NCBI RefSeq assembly: GCF_004801285.1
Contig: NZ_SSNY01000002.1
Location: 310,001-374,000, forward strand
Origin: Ollibium composti
GTDB taxonomy: Bacteria > Pseudomonadota > Alphaproteobacteria > Rhizobiales > Rhizobiaceae
Reading direction: 5' to 3'
Length of the DNA stretch: 64,000 nucleotides
In this document: positions 35,923 to 44,511 of the stretch, piece by piece
How positions within the stretch are numbered: the first letter of the stretch is position 1
How the letters are laid out: each line of letters starts with the position of its first letter
The notes under the pieces: model-generated
The model's database searches: none
What the model saw: only the letters and a program-made list of their open reading frames with translations
What the model was told of the DNA's origin: nothing
Translations under genes and position numbers: made by a program

Positions 35923-35937
35923 CTGTGTTGGACACAG
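35923..35937. promoter_or_regulatory. Palindromic candidate operator CTGTGT-TGG-ACACAG
   Basis: Perfect 6-bp arms around a 3-bp spacer, about 256 bp upstream of the small exported-protein ATG. No regulator is assigned. Confidence 0.4.
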
Positions 35938-35991
35938 CGTCAACCGAAACGGAACCGTTCGGGAGGGTTAGGCGGCAGACGGGCGAGCCAG

Positions 35992-36008
35992 CTAACCAAT
36001 CGTTAACC
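35992..36008 (+). promoter_or_regulatory. CtrA-like binding site
   Basis: CTAA-CCAATCG-TTAACC fits the full CtrA site TTAA-N7-TTAAC of alphaproteobacteria with one mismatch and correct spacing; the right half also reads TTAACCAT, the half-site consensus. It lies about 330 bp from the only gene it could regulate by promoter position. Confidence 0.4.
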
Positions 36009-36054
36009 ATGGCGGCGGAACCGGAAGCGATTTCAGATGACGGATGCCGTGCCG

Positions 36055-36774
36055 TCAGCGCGTTTCGGAGCGATCGAGATAGCCACGCGCGATGGCGCGC
36101 ATGCGTGCCTGGTCGAAGCTCGGTCCGTGGCCACCGTGGCCGATGCGGATCGGCAGGTCGGTGAGCCGCGCCATGGTGCGCCGGTAGGCTTCGCGGTCGG
36201 AGTCCGGCAGGTCGTCGAGCAGCGTGTCGTCGTAGATCGCGTCGCCGCTGAAGAACAGGCCGTCCTTCTCGTCGATCAGGCCGATGGAGTCGGGCGAATG
36301 GCCGGGCAGGCAAAGCACCGTGAACAGCCGGTCGCCGAGATCGATCGTGTCGCCTTCATCGAGCGTGCGCGTCAGCGGCGCCGGCGCGATGCGGTAACCG
36401 GCCGCGCTCCAGCCGGCATGCGGAGGTCGCGAAACCGGCGCGTCCATGGTGCGGAACTCGTCGGCATAGGTCGCCGCGTCCGGCATGGTTGCGAAGGCGG
36501 CGGCGCTCCGTGCCGGCCCGGCACGGTCGGCGAATTCGTGCAGCGAGCCGACATGGTCGAGATGGATATGGGTGGCAACCACCAGCAGCGGCTTGCCGGG
36601 CGGCGTGTCGATCTCGGGCGCCAGCGGACAGATGCCCATGCCGGTATCGACCAGGAGGTCGGCGTCGCGCCCCCTGAGGTGCCAGATGTTGGCGCGCATA
36701 TAGTCATTGACGAACGGCTCGGTCAGCATCGTCGTCGCCGCGTCGACGACGGCCCGGTAGAACCAGCCTTCCAT
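36055..36774 (-). CDS. MBL-fold metallo-hydrolase
   Basis: The 239-residue protein has the beta-lactamase-superfamily metal motif THIHLDH (H69, H71, D73, H74), further ligands in CLPGHSPDSIGL and FSGDAIYDD, and a C-terminal GHGGHGPSFD motif. It probably binds two zinc ions and hydrolyses a thioester or ester, but the substrate is unknown. It lies 15 nt downstream of the PPi-PFK gene on the same strand and is probably co-transcribed with it. Confidence 0.9.
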   Translation of the reverse strand: MEGWFYRAVVDAATTMLTEPFVNDYMRANIWHLRGRDADLLVDTGMGICPLAPEIDTPPGKPLLVVATHIHLDHVGSLHEFADRAGPARSAAAFATMPDAATYADEFRTMDAPVSRPPHAGWSAAGYRIAPAPLTRTLDEGDTIDLGDRLFTVLCLPGHSPDSIGLIDEKDGLFFSGDAIYDDTLLDDLPDSDREAYRRTMARLTDLPIRIGHGGHGPSFDQARMRAIARGYLDRSETR

Positions 36775-36789
36775 CAGATTCCCGCCGCC

Positions 36790-37956
36790 TTACACAAAGG
36801 GCTTGCCGATCTTGTATTTTTCCGGAACCAGCCGCTTGAAATAGGCCATGCCCGTCTCGGAGAGCGCATTGGCGTCCGGCTGCAGGAAATCGTCCGGCAT
36901 GTGGCGGGTCTTGCCGGCGACGTTCACCAGCGGCACTTTCTTCAGCACCGTGCGCGTGCCGTCGTATTGCAGGGCGACGGAGCCGCCGCCTTCCGCCGCG
37001 ACCTGGACGGCGAAGGCGCCGGCGTCGAAGGCTTCCTGCGCATCCACGGCGTTGATGGCCGAGATGGCGCCGCGCGGCATGTAGCCCAGCGCATCCACCC
37101 GTGCCCGCTTGCCCGGCAGGCCCGTTGCCAGCGCCCGTTCCAGCGCCGCCGTCAGGTCGCTGCCGGAGAGCTTGACGTTGCCGTGCTGGTCGCGCTCCAG
37201 CCGGTCCGCCGGCACCAGGCTTTCGACCAGCGCCTTGCCGTCGGCGGTCGACACACCTTCGGAGACGGCGACGACGCACCGGCCGTGGCGGGCGAGCGAG
37301 GCTTTCACGTCGTCGATGAAGCGTTCCGTCGAAAAGGCGCGCTCCGGCACATAGATCAGGTGCGGGCCGCTCTCCGCGTCCAGCCGCCACGCGGCGGACG
37401 CGGCGGTGAGGAAGCCGGCATGCCGGCCCATGACGATGCCGACATAGGTGCCCGGCAGCGCGCGGAAGTCGAGGTCGACCGACAGGAAGGCGCCGGCGAC
37501 GAACTCGGCCGCCGACATGAAGCCCGGCACATGGTCGTTTTCCTCGAGGTCGTTGTCGATGGTCTTCGGCGCATGCACGAAGGCGATTCTGTCGCCGGCG
37601 GCGTCGGTAAGGATCTGCTGCGTGCCGGAGGTGTCGTTGCCGCCGATATAGATGAAGGCGTCGGCGCCGGCCTTCTGCAGGCCTTTCAGGATGACGTCGC
37701 AATAGGCCGCATCCGGCTTGTCGCGGGTCGAGCCGAGCGCGGCGCCCGGCGTATTGCCGATCAGCCGCAACTGCTCTTCGGGAACGGCGGACAGGTCGAC
37801 GTAGTCGCCGTCGCGGATGCCGCGCACGCCATGGCGCGCGCCGAGCACGCGGGCGCCCGGATGCCGTTTGCGGACCTCCAGCGCAGCACCCGCCACGGTC
37901 TGGTTGATGACGGCGGTCGGGCCGCCGCCCTGCGCGATGACGAAGGTTTCGGGCAT
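36790..37956 (-). CDS. 6-phosphofructokinase, pyrophosphate-dependent type
   Basis: The 388-residue protein belongs to the phosphofructokinase family: GGGPTAVINQTVAG at the N-terminus, YIGGNDTSGTQQIL (phosphoryl-donor site), PKTIDNDLEENDHVPG (substrate/catalytic Asp region), GRHAGFLTAASA and GYMPRGA. The GGND and PKTIDND features are those of PPi-utilising enzymes rather than ATP-PFK. It would allow reversible fructose-6-phosphate/fructose-1,6-bisphosphate exchange. An 8-bp tandem repeat lies 66-121 bp upstream of its ATG. Confidence 0.9.
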   Translation of the reverse strand: MPETFVIAQGGGPTAVINQTVAGAALEVRKRHPGARVLGARHGVRGIRDGDYVDLSAVPEEQLRLIGNTPGAALGSTRDKPDAAYCDVILKGLQKAGADAFIYIGGNDTSGTQQILTDAAGDRIAFVHAPKTIDNDLEENDHVPGFMSAAEFVAGAFLSVDLDFRALPGTYVGIVMGRHAGFLTAASAAWRLDAESGPHLIYVPERAFSTERFIDDVKASLARHGRCVVAVSEGVSTADGKALVESLVPADRLERDQHGNVKLSGSDLTAALERALATGLPGKRARVDALGYMPRGAISAINAVDAQEAFDAGAFAVQVAAEGGGSVALQYDGTRTVLKKVPLVNVAGKTRHMPDDFLQPDANALSETGMAYFKRLVPEKYKIGKPFV

Positions 37957-38021
37957 TGCGCCGCTCCAGTCTAGGCTCGGCTTACATTCGCTTGTCTTGA
38001 TGCGCGGCGCAATGGAGAAGA

Positions 38022-38077
38022 GGGCAGTAGGGCAGTAGGGCAGTAGGGCAGTAGGGCAGTAGGGCAGTAGGGCAGTA
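38022..38077 (+). repeat. Tandem repeat, seven copies of GGGCAGTA
   Basis: Seven exact 8-bp units run from 38022 to 38077. Inverted copies (TACTGCCC, TACTGCCT) follow at 38100-38115 and end at the stop codon of the L,D-transpeptidase gene, so the mRNA could fold the array against them. The array lies between that stop and the PFK start on the minus strand. Confidence 0.93.
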
Positions 38078-38114
38078 GGTGCCCCTTTTCCTATTGCCTT
38101 ACTGCCCTACTGCC

Positions 38115-38840
38115 TTAGATAACTACCACAGGATTGCGCTTCGAGACGCGGCTGTAGAGGTCGATGATGTCCTGGTTGATGAGCCTGACGCAGCCCGACG
38201 ACATCGCCTTGCCGATCGACCACCATTCGGGCGAGCCGTGGATGCGGTAGCCGGTGTCGCGGCCGTCCTGGAAGATGTAGAGGGCGCGTGCGCCGAGCGG
38301 GTTCGTCAGGCCGCCGGGCTGGCCGTTCTGCCATTTCACCAGTTCGGGCTTGCGCTGGATCATCTCGGGCGGCGGCGTCCAGGTCGGCCATTCGCGGCCG
38401 TACTGGATATTGGCGCGGCCGGACCAGCGGAAGCCGTCCTTTCCGACGCCGACGCCGTAGCGGATGGCGTCGCCGCCTTGCTGCACCAGGTAGAGCAGGC
38501 GTTCCTGCGTATGCACCACGATGGTGCCCGGTGCCTCGCCGGTCGGGTCGACGACGATCTGCCGGCGGAATTCGGCCTTGACCTTCTGGTAGGGCACGGC
38601 CGGCACGGCGAAGCCGCCGTCGGTCAGCGCGGCGTACATCACGTCGGGGCTGGTCACATGGCTGTCGACGCTGATGCGCGGCACCGGCCGGTTCGGCTTG
38701 ATCGAGCCGGTGGTGATGGTGTCGAGACCGAGCGCCGGCATGTCCACCGAGCGCGAGCAGCCGGCGATGCCGAGAAGGGCCGCCGCACCCAGGCCGCCGA
38801 GCGTGGCGCGCCGGGAAAGGTTGGTCCCGGTTTCGTTCAT
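38115..38840 (-). CDS. L,D-transpeptidase (YkuD domain) lipoprotein
   Basis: The 241-residue protein begins with a twin-arginine-like lipoprotein leader (SRRATLGGLGAAALLGIAGC, lipidated Cys28) and ends with a YkuD catalytic domain (about residues 110-240) holding the RIHGSPEWWSIGKAMSSGCVRLIN motif with the active-site His and Cys. Such enzymes form 3-3 peptidoglycan cross-links or attach proteins to peptidoglycan, in the periplasm. The frame is open to 38957; ATG codons at 38885 and 38840 are possible, and 38840 gives the standard leader. Confidence 0.9.
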   Translation of the reverse strand: MNETGTNLSRRATLGGLGAAALLGIAGCSRSVDMPALGLDTITTGSIKPNRPVPRISVDSHVTSPDVMYAALTDGGFAVPAVPYQKVKAEFRRQIVVDPTGEAPGTIVVHTQERLLYLVQQGGDAIRYGVGVGKDGFRWSGRANIQYGREWPTWTPPPEMIQRKPELVKWQNGQPGGLTNPLGARALYIFQDGRDTGYRIHGSPEWWSIGKAMSSGCVRLINQDIIDLYSRVSKRNPVVVI

Positions 38841-39118
38841 GCCGTCTTGTCGCGACGGCGCCGGATCATGCAGGTCTCTACGCATGCACGCTCTACCCCA
38901 AACCCAAATCCCAACTGAGCCGCCAGCACGCTGCGGCCGAATGACACGCATTTTCACCAGTCATGGTTGAAAAAGGGTGAATCGCACAGCCTGGTGGGTA
39001 ACGAGTGTGACGGCGTCAGCGCGGCGAGGCCGCCCGACTGGCGTACGGGCCTGCCGTTTTCCCTTTACTTCCCGGCGGGCGTCGGGATTTATCCTTTTCT
39101 TTGCGTGAGGAGAAAGTC
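38841..39118. other. Divergent region between the L,D-transpeptidase and LysE genes
   Basis: About 280 bp without a supported gene. I see only a weak inverted pair, TTCACC and GGTGAA, near 38952-38980, and the ribosome site GAGGAGAAAG of the LysE gene at 39107. Confidence 0.4.
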
Positions 39119-39742
39119 ATGCCGCTCGAAACCTGGGCCGCCTTCGTCGCCGCTTCCGCCATCCTGTTGATCATTCCGGGTCCGACGATCCTGCTGGTCG
39201 TCTCCTATGCGCTGGGCCAGGGATGGCGCACCGTTCTGCCCATGGCTTTCGGCGTCGCTCTTGGCGACTTCACCGCCATGACGCTGTCGATGCTGGGCAT
39301 CGGCGCGCTGCTTGCCGCTTCCGCCACCGTTTTCACCATCCTCAAGATCGTCGGTGCCGGCTACCTGATCTATCTGGGCATAAAGCTGTTCCGAGCTGGC
39401 GGTACGCTGCGCGCCCAGCCGCGCACCGATGCCGTTTCGGCTTCCAGGATGGCGGCGCATGCCTGGCTGGTGACGGCACTCAACCCCAAGAGCATCACCT
39501 TCTTCGTCGCCTTCCTGCCGCAGTTCCTCGACCGGCACGCGGACTTCTTCACCCAGATGCTCATCTTCGAGGCGACGTTCCTGCTGCTCGCTTTCGCCAA
39601 TGCCTTCGGCTACGCGCTGGTGGCGGCCCGCGCCCGTGCGGTCGTGCGCAACGAACGGGCGATCCGCGTGCTCAACCGCACCGGCGGCACGCTGCTGGTC
39701 GGCGCCGGCATCGCCACGGTGGCGATGCGTTCGGGCTCGTGA
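39119..39742 (+). CDS. LysE/RhtB family exporter
   Basis: The 207-residue protein has six hydrophobic segments and the RhtB signature at the N-terminus (AILLIIPGPTILLVVSYALGQG), with FGVALGDFTAMTLSMLG and ALNPKSITFFVAFLPQFLD further in. Members export amino acids such as homoserine, threonine or lysine; the substrate is not predictable. ATG at 39119 with GAGGAG upstream is preferred to in-frame codons from 39101. Confidence 0.92.
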   Translation: MPLETWAAFVAASAILLIIPGPTILLVVSYALGQGWRTVLPMAFGVALGDFTAMTLSMLGIGALLAASATVFTILKIVGAGYLIYLGIKLFRAGGTLRAQPRTDAVSASRMAAHAWLVTALNPKSITFFVAFLPQFLDRHADFFTQMLIFEATFLLLAFANAFGYALVAARARAVVRNERAIRVLNRTGGTLLVGAGIATVAMRSGS

Positions 39743-39763
39743 TGACAATGGCCAGCGGCTCGA

Positions 39764-39792
39764 TTGACCGTCGGCTTTCGTTGCCCTAGAAT
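39764..39792 (+). promoter_or_regulatory. Sigma-70-type promoter of xylB
   Basis: TTGACC (39764-39769) and TAGAAT (39787-39792) with 17-bp spacing, 65 bp upstream of the xylB start. The -10 box overlaps the palindrome at 39790-39808. Confidence 0.7.
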
Positions 39793-39808
39793 CTGGTCCG
39801 ACCAGATT
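39790..39808. promoter_or_regulatory. 19-bp perfect palindrome, candidate GntR/FadR-type operator
   Basis: AATCTGGTC-C-GACCAGATT has perfect 9-bp arms. Its core TGGTCCGACCA fits the TNGTNNNACNA pattern of FadR-subfamily GntR operators. It covers the -10 box and start point of the xylB promoter, where a bound repressor would block transcription. No GntR gene lies in the window. Confidence 0.7.
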
Positions 39809-39857
39809 ATTTCGAACCCTGAAAGCCCTGCGGCGAGGCGCGCGGACGGAGGAACTC

Positions 39858-41309
39858 ATGTATCTCGGCCTCGATCTGGGCACATCCGGCGTCAAGGCGC
39901 TGCTGATCGACGGCGACCAGAAGGTCGTCGGCTCCGGCCATGCCTCGCTGGAAGTGTCGCGTCCGCAGGCCGGCTGGTCCGAGCAGGATCCGGCCAACTG
40001 GATCGCCGCCTGCGAGGAGGCGATTGCCGAACTCAAGGCGGCGCACGGCGAGGAACTGGCGGCGGTCAAGGGCATCGGCCTGTCCGGCCAGATGCACGGC
40101 GCCACTCTCCTCGACAAGGCAGACAAGGTGCTGCGGCCCTGCATCCTGTGGAACGACACCCGCAGCCACGCCGAGGCGGCCTCGCTCGATGCCGATCCGC
40201 GGTTTCGGAAAATCACCGGCAACATCGTCTTTCCCGGCTTCACCGCGCCCAAGCTGGCATGGGTGAAGAACAACGAGCCGGCCGTCTTCGCCAAGGTGGC
40301 CAAGGTGCTTCTGCCGAAGGACTATCTCAGGCTCTGGCTGACCGGCGAGCATATCTCCGAAATGTCGGACGCTTCCGGCACGGCCTGGCTCGATGTCGGC
40401 AAGCGCCGCTGGTCGCCGGACCTGCTCGCCGCCACCGACCTCGACGAGAACCACATGCCGGCGCTGGTCGAGGGTACCGACAAGGCCGGCGCCCTGCGCG
40501 CCGAACTGGCGTCGCGCTGGGGCATGGCGGCCGGCGTTCCGGTGGCCGGCGGCGCTGGCGACAACGCGGCATCCGCCTGCGGCATGGGCACGGTGGGCGA
40601 GGGGCATGCCTTCGTGTCGCTCGGCACGTCGGGCGTGCTGTTCGCCGCCAACCGCGCCTATCTGCCCAATCCGGCAAGCGCGGTGCACACCTTCTGCCAT
40701 GCGCTGCCCGCCACTTGGCACCAGATGGGCGTGATTCTCTCTGCGACGGATTCGCTGAACTGGCTGTGCGAGATCACGGGCAGGGATGCGGCGGCACTCA
40801 CCGACGAACTCGGCGGGAAACTGAAGGCGCCGGGCGGCGTCACCTTCCTGCCTTATCTTTCGGGCGAGCGCACGCCGCACAACGATTCCGCCATTCGCGG
40901 CGCCTTCACCGGTCTTGCGCATGAATCCGGCCGCGCCGCGCTGACGCAGGCGGTGCTGGAAGGCGTCGCCTTCGCCTTCCGCGACAGTCTCGAAGCCTTG
41001 CGGACGGCCGGCACCATGCTGACCCGCGTCACCGCCATCGGCGGCGGCTCGCGCTCGCGCTATTGGCTCGGCGCCATCGCCACCGCCCTCGGCATTCCGG
41101 TCGACATTCCCGCCGACGGCGATTTCGGCGCCGCCTTCGGGGCCGCCCGGCTCGGCCTCATCGCCGCCACCGGTGCGGACCCGCTGTCCATATGCACGGC
41201 TCCGCTTACACAGGAGACGATCACGCCGGATGCCGAACTGGTTGGCGCCTATGAGGACGCCTACCGGCGCTATCGCGCGCTCTATCCGGCGATCAGGGAC
41301 GTGATGTGA
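39858..41309 (+). CDS. xylB: Xylulokinase
   Basis: A 483-residue FGGY-family sugar kinase that phosphorylates D-xylulose for entry to the pentose phosphate pathway. It has GLDLGTSGVKALLID at the N-terminus, the LSGQMHG motif and WNDTRS typical of xylulokinases, and the C-terminal ATP-binding GGGSRSRYWLGAIA. ATG at 39858 follows CGGAGGA. xylA lies 510 bp downstream on the same strand, with one small opposite-strand gene in between, so the two have separate promoters. Confidence 0.96.
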   Translation: MYLGLDLGTSGVKALLIDGDQKVVGSGHASLEVSRPQAGWSEQDPANWIAACEEAIAELKAAHGEELAAVKGIGLSGQMHGATLLDKADKVLRPCILWNDTRSHAEAASLDADPRFRKITGNIVFPGFTAPKLAWVKNNEPAVFAKVAKVLLPKDYLRLWLTGEHISEMSDASGTAWLDVGKRRWSPDLLAATDLDENHMPALVEGTDKAGALRAELASRWGMAAGVPVAGGAGDNAASACGMGTVGEGHAFVSLGTSGVLFAANRAYLPNPASAVHTFCHALPATWHQMGVILSATDSLNWLCEITGRDAAALTDELGGKLKAPGGVTFLPYLSGERTPHNDSAIRGAFTGLAHESGRAALTQAVLEGVAFAFRDSLEALRTAGTMLTRVTAIGGGSRSRYWLGAIATALGIPVDIPADGDFGAAFGAARLGLIAATGADPLSICTAPLTQETITPDAELVGAYEDAYRRYRALYPAIRDVM

Positions 41310-41338
41310 AGACGTCCCTGTCGCCTGTCGAACAGCCT

Positions 41339-41701
41339 TTATTGCGCCGGCACCTTGTCGAGGAAGCCGGTGACGGTTTTCAGCCGCCCGTCCTCGATGA
41401 CGCCGATGTCGGTGCCTTCGATGATGGACTCGCTTCCGGCCGGTCCGAGGTTCCACGAAAAGCGGATGGCGTCGCCGAAACCGTCCGGCTCGCCCTTCAA
41501 CGAAAAGCGGAAGCCGGGAAACTGCGTCTTCACGCCGTCGATCAGCGCGGCGATGCCGGCATGGCCGTCGCCCTGCATGATCGGGTCGCGATAACTGATG
41601 TCCGCGGTGAAGGCCGCGGCAAGCAGCGCTTCGCGCGTGGCCGGATCAGCCTCGTTCCAGGCGGCGATGTAGTTTTCGGCGATCGTCTGAAGGTCGGTCA
41701 T
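41339..41701 (-). CDS. SnoaL/NTF2-like protein
   Basis: The 120-residue protein has the NTF2-like layout: an N-terminal helix (IAENYIAAWNEADPATREALLAAAF), ISYRDPIMQGDGHAGIAALI and a beta-sheet C-terminus with FSWNLGPAGSESIIEGTDIGVIEDGRLKTVTGFLD. Members are small hydrolases, isomerases or binding proteins; the role is unknown. It starts at the ATG at 41701 (GGAGAAAG upstream), divergent from xylA. Confidence 0.85.
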   Translation of the reverse strand: MTDLQTIAENYIAAWNEADPATREALLAAAFTADISYRDPIMQGDGHAGIAALIDGVKTQFPGFRFSLKGEPDGFGDAIRFSWNLGPAGSESIIEGTDIGVIEDGRLKTVTGFLDKVPAQ

Positions 41702-41819
41702 CGTCTTTCTCCGTGTTCGTGTTTTGACGTGACCCTTTTCCCCCGTCCTTGTCGGCAAACCAATTACGTCCCGGGTAATCGCGGCGAGGCCGCAGCCAGA
41801 AATTTCAGGAGGACATGAC

Positions 41820-43130
41820 GTGAGCACCGGCTTCTTCGGCGACATCAGGAAAATCCGGTACGAGGGTCCGGATTCGACCAATCCGCTCGCCTATCGCTTC
41901 TACGATCCCGACGAGATGGTCGCCGGCAAGCGCATGGAGGACCATCTGCGCTTTTCGGTCGCCTACTGGCATTCCTTCGCCTGGCCGGGCGGCGACCCGT
42001 TCGGCGGGCAGACTTTCGAGCGGCCGTGGTTTGGCGACACGATGGACAAGGCGAAGTTGAAGGCCGACGTCGCCTTCGAAATGTTTTCGCTGCTTGGCGT
42101 ACCCTTCTATTGCTTCCACGACGCCGACGTGCGGCCGGAGGGCAAAAACTTCGCCGAAAGTGCTGCCCGCCTCGACGAGATCGCCGACATCTTTGCCGCC
42201 AAGCAGAAGGAGACGGGCGTCAAGCTCTTGTGGGGCACGGCGAATCTCTTCTCGCACCGGCGCTTCATGGCGGGTGCCGCGACCAATCCCGATCCGGACG
42301 TGTTCGCTTACGCCGCCGCCACGGTGAAGAGCTGCATCGACGTGACGAAAAAGCTCGGCGGCGAGAACTATGTTTTGTGGGGCGGCCGCGAGGGCTACGA
42401 GACGCTGCTGAACACCGACCTGAAACAGGAGCAGGAACAGGCCGGCCGCTTCCTCTCCATGGTGGTCGACTACAAGCACCGCATCGGCTTCAAGGGCACG
42501 ATCCTGATCGAGCCGAAGCCGCAGGAGCCGACCAAGCACCAGTATGACTACGACGTGGCGACGGTGTACGGCTTCCTGAAGAAGTTCGGGCTGGAGGGCG
42601 AGGTCAAGGTCAACATCGAGCAGGGCCATGCGATCCTCGCCGGCCATTCCTTCGAGCACGAACTGGCACTCGCCAACGCACTCGGCATCTTCGGCTCCAT
42701 CGACATGAACCGCAACGACTACCAGTCCGGCTGGGATACCGACCAGTTCCCCAACAACGTGCCGGAAATGGCGCTCGCCTATTATCAGGTGCTGCAGGCC
42801 GGCGGCTTCACCACAGGCGGCACCAACTTCGACGCCAAGCTCAGGCGCCAGTCGCTCGACCCGCAGGACCTCCTGATCGCCCATATCGGCGGCATGGACT
42901 GCTGCGCGCGCGGCCTGAAGGCGGCGACTCGCATGGTCGAGGACAAGGCGCTGTCCGACCCGCTGGCCGAACGCTATGCCGGCTGGAAAGGGGCGGAGGC
43001 GCAGGCGATGCTTTCGGGCAAGCGCACGCTGGAAGACGTCGCCCGGCGCGTCGTCAAGGACGGGATCGAGCCGGAGCCGCGTTCCGGCCGGCAGGAATTC
43101 CTGGAGAACATCGTCAACCGCTACGTGTGA
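41820..43130 (+). CDS. xylA: Xylose isomerase
   Basis: XylA converts D-xylose to D-xylulose, feeding XylB. The 436-residue protein is of the long (class II) type, with [32 protein letters not shown] (catalytic His and Asp), [31 protein letters not shown] (metal-binding Glu) and [19 protein letters not shown]. Start GTG at 41820 with AGGAGG 8 nt upstream. A hairpin (43138-43155) follows the stop. Confidence 0.97.
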   Translation: MSTGFFGDIRKIRYEGPDSTNPLAYRFYDPDEMVAGKRMEDHLRFSVAYWHSFAWPGGDPFGGQTFERPWFGDTMDKAKLKADVAFEMFSLLGVPFYCFHDADVRPEGKNFAESAARLDEIADIFAAKQKETGVKLLWGTANLFSHRRFMAGAATNPDPDVFAYAAATVKSCIDVTKKLGGENYVLWGGREGYETLLNTDLKQEQEQAGRFLSMVVDYKHRIGFKGTILIEPKPQEPTKHQYDYDVATVYGFLKKFGLEGEVKVNIEQGHAILAGHSFEHELALANALGIFGSIDMNRNDYQSGWDTDQFPNNVPEMALAYYQVLQAGGFTTGGTNFDAKLRRQSLDPQDLLIAHIGGMDCCARGLKAATRMVEDKALSDPLAERYAGWKGAEAQAMLSGKRTLEDVARRVVKDGIEPEPRSGRQEFLENIVNRYV

Positions 43131-43137
43131 GAAGGAG

Positions 43138-43155
43138 CGTGCCGCTGCCGGCACG
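43138..43155 (+). terminator. Hairpin after xylA
   Basis: CGTGCCG-CTGC-CGGCACG, a perfect 7-bp stem starting 8 nt after the xylA stop. No T-run follows, so termination may be Rho-assisted. Confidence 0.5.
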
Positions 43156-43254
43156 GTAAACTTGCGTTACCGGCGATCAAATCGACCGCGGACGGTTTGA
43201 ACCCGCCCCCGTCCATGGGAATGATGCCGCGACCCTACGGAGCCGCGAGACGCC

Positions 43255-44511
43255 ATGACGCAGACGCTTGACGACATTGTCCGGCCATTGGCCCTGACGG
43301 GCCGGCTGCTCGTCGCCTGCTGGCCGCAATTGCTGCTGATCGGCTGTCTCGGCATGATCGCCCGCGATCTCCTGTTGCAGGGCGCGGTCAAGGTCGGCCT
43401 CGGCTTCCCGCTTGGCGGCATGGTCGTCCTCTCTTTCGTCGTGCTTGCCAAGCTCACCGTGCTGGTCATGATGTTCGTGGTGCTGCGTCCCTTCCTGCCG
43501 GCGCTCATGGCCCTGCGCCGCAGCGCCGCCGGCAAGGCCTCCGACGAAAACCGGCGCGAACCGATCCTCGCCATCACCGCCGCAGCCGTCCTTCCCTTCT
43601 TCGCCTATTATGCCGCCTGGGGCTTTCTCGGCGACACCGTGCGCGAATATTCGCGCATGGCGCTTGCGCAGGTCGCGTTCGGCGAGAGGCTCGACATCTT
43701 TTCCATCCTGCAATCCGGCGGCGTCATCCTGTCCATCGTGGCCTGTTGGCTAGTGCGGTTTGCTGCCAAGTGGCTCAACGGCCGCGCATCCCATCCCTAC
43801 TGGCGTCTGGTCGTGGTGGCGGCCGACGCGACATGGATATTCATTGGTCTTTACGCGCTCAGCGTGTGGAAGGATCAGTTCATCCGCTGGCTCGGCGCTG
43901 CCTCGATCCTGCAGCAGAACGCGTTCGATCTTCTTTCGCCGGTAACGGCGGCCTGGGCGTCGGGTGACTTCGTTCCGGTCGAGTTCCGGCCGGTTCCGCT
44001 TGGCGATCAGCTGCAGGCTCTCTTCTTCTACGCGCTGCTGCCGATGGTCTGGCTGGTGATGGCCGCCGTCATCAACGGCTACGAGCTTTCGGCGCCACCC
44101 GCCGCTTCGCCCGCGCCGTCGCGCTCCAGCACCTGGCGCAGGTGGCTGCAAGATTTCACCCGGCATTTTCTCGGCGGCTATCGCAGCCGCTATGCGCCGG
44201 TGTGGACATGCCTGAAGCTGACCCTCGGCGCCGGCCTTGCCACGCTGATCACCTTCGTCATCGCCTATCAGGCGATTTCGTGGACGGGCATGTGGCTATG
44301 GTATGGCCTGACAAGACTGATCGGCGCGCATGATCTGGCGACCTGGCAGGTTTTCGCCGATATCATCAGCGTGTTCATCGGCAGTCCGAGCGATATGAAC
44401 GGCGGCATAGTGCTGGATGCGGTTCGCATCGCCCTGCTGGCGGCCGTGCTGGAAACGGCGGTCGCGCAGGGAAGCGCACGGGAACGCAATGCCGCTGCAA
44501 TTCAGGGCTGA
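43255..44511 (+). CDS. Multi-pass membrane protein of unknown function
   Basis: The 418-residue protein has about seven to eight hydrophobic segments (near residues 20-40, 52-78, 104-124, 152-170, 188-208, 258-280, 325-350 and 385-405) and a proline/serine-rich cytoplasmic-looking loop (ELSAPPAASPAPSRSS, about 282-297). I recognise no family motif. Its last 10 nt overlap the 3' end of the convergent gene at 44502, so the two loci are tightly packed. The convergent three-gene group of membrane-anchored proteins may be its partner, but only position suggests this. ATG at 43255. Confidence 0.75.
   Translation: MTQTLDDIVRPLALTGRLLVACWPQLLLIGCLGMIARDLLLQGAVKVGLGFPLGGMVVLSFVVLAKLTVLVMMFVVLRPFLPALMALRRSAAGKASDENRREPILAITAAAVLPFFAYYAAWGFLGDTVREYSRMALAQVAFGERLDIFSILQSGGVILSIVACWLVRFAAKWLNGRASHPYWRLVVVAADATWIFIGLYALSVWKDQFIRWLGAASILQQNAFDLLSPVTAAWASGDFVPVEFRPVPLGDQLQALFFYALLPMVWLVMAAVINGYELSAPPAASPAPSRSSTWRRWLQDFTRHFLGGYRSRYAPVWTCLKLTLGAGLATLITFVIAYQAISWTGMWLWYGLTRLIGAHDLATWQVFADIISVFIGSPSDMNGGIVLDAVRIALLAAVLETAVAQGSARERNAAAIQG

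Larger units (their letters stand above)
35668..36054. other. Long gene-free region upstream of the small exported protein
   Basis: No convincing gene is seen in these 387 bp. The region is less GC-rich than average (35790-35900) and contains two candidate binding sites, the palindrome at 35923-35937 and a CtrA-like site at 35992-36008. It is bounded by the 3' end of the metallo-hydrolase gene, so its promoters can only serve the small exported protein. Confidence 0.6.

Noticed and set aside
38022-38077. CRISPR-like array
   Set aside because: Units are 8 bp with no spacers; it is a simple tandem repeat.
41763-41779. Operator upstream of xylA (ATTAC-N7-GTAAT)
   Set aside because: Arms are only 5 bp and the site does not resemble the xylB palindrome; chance is a good explanation.
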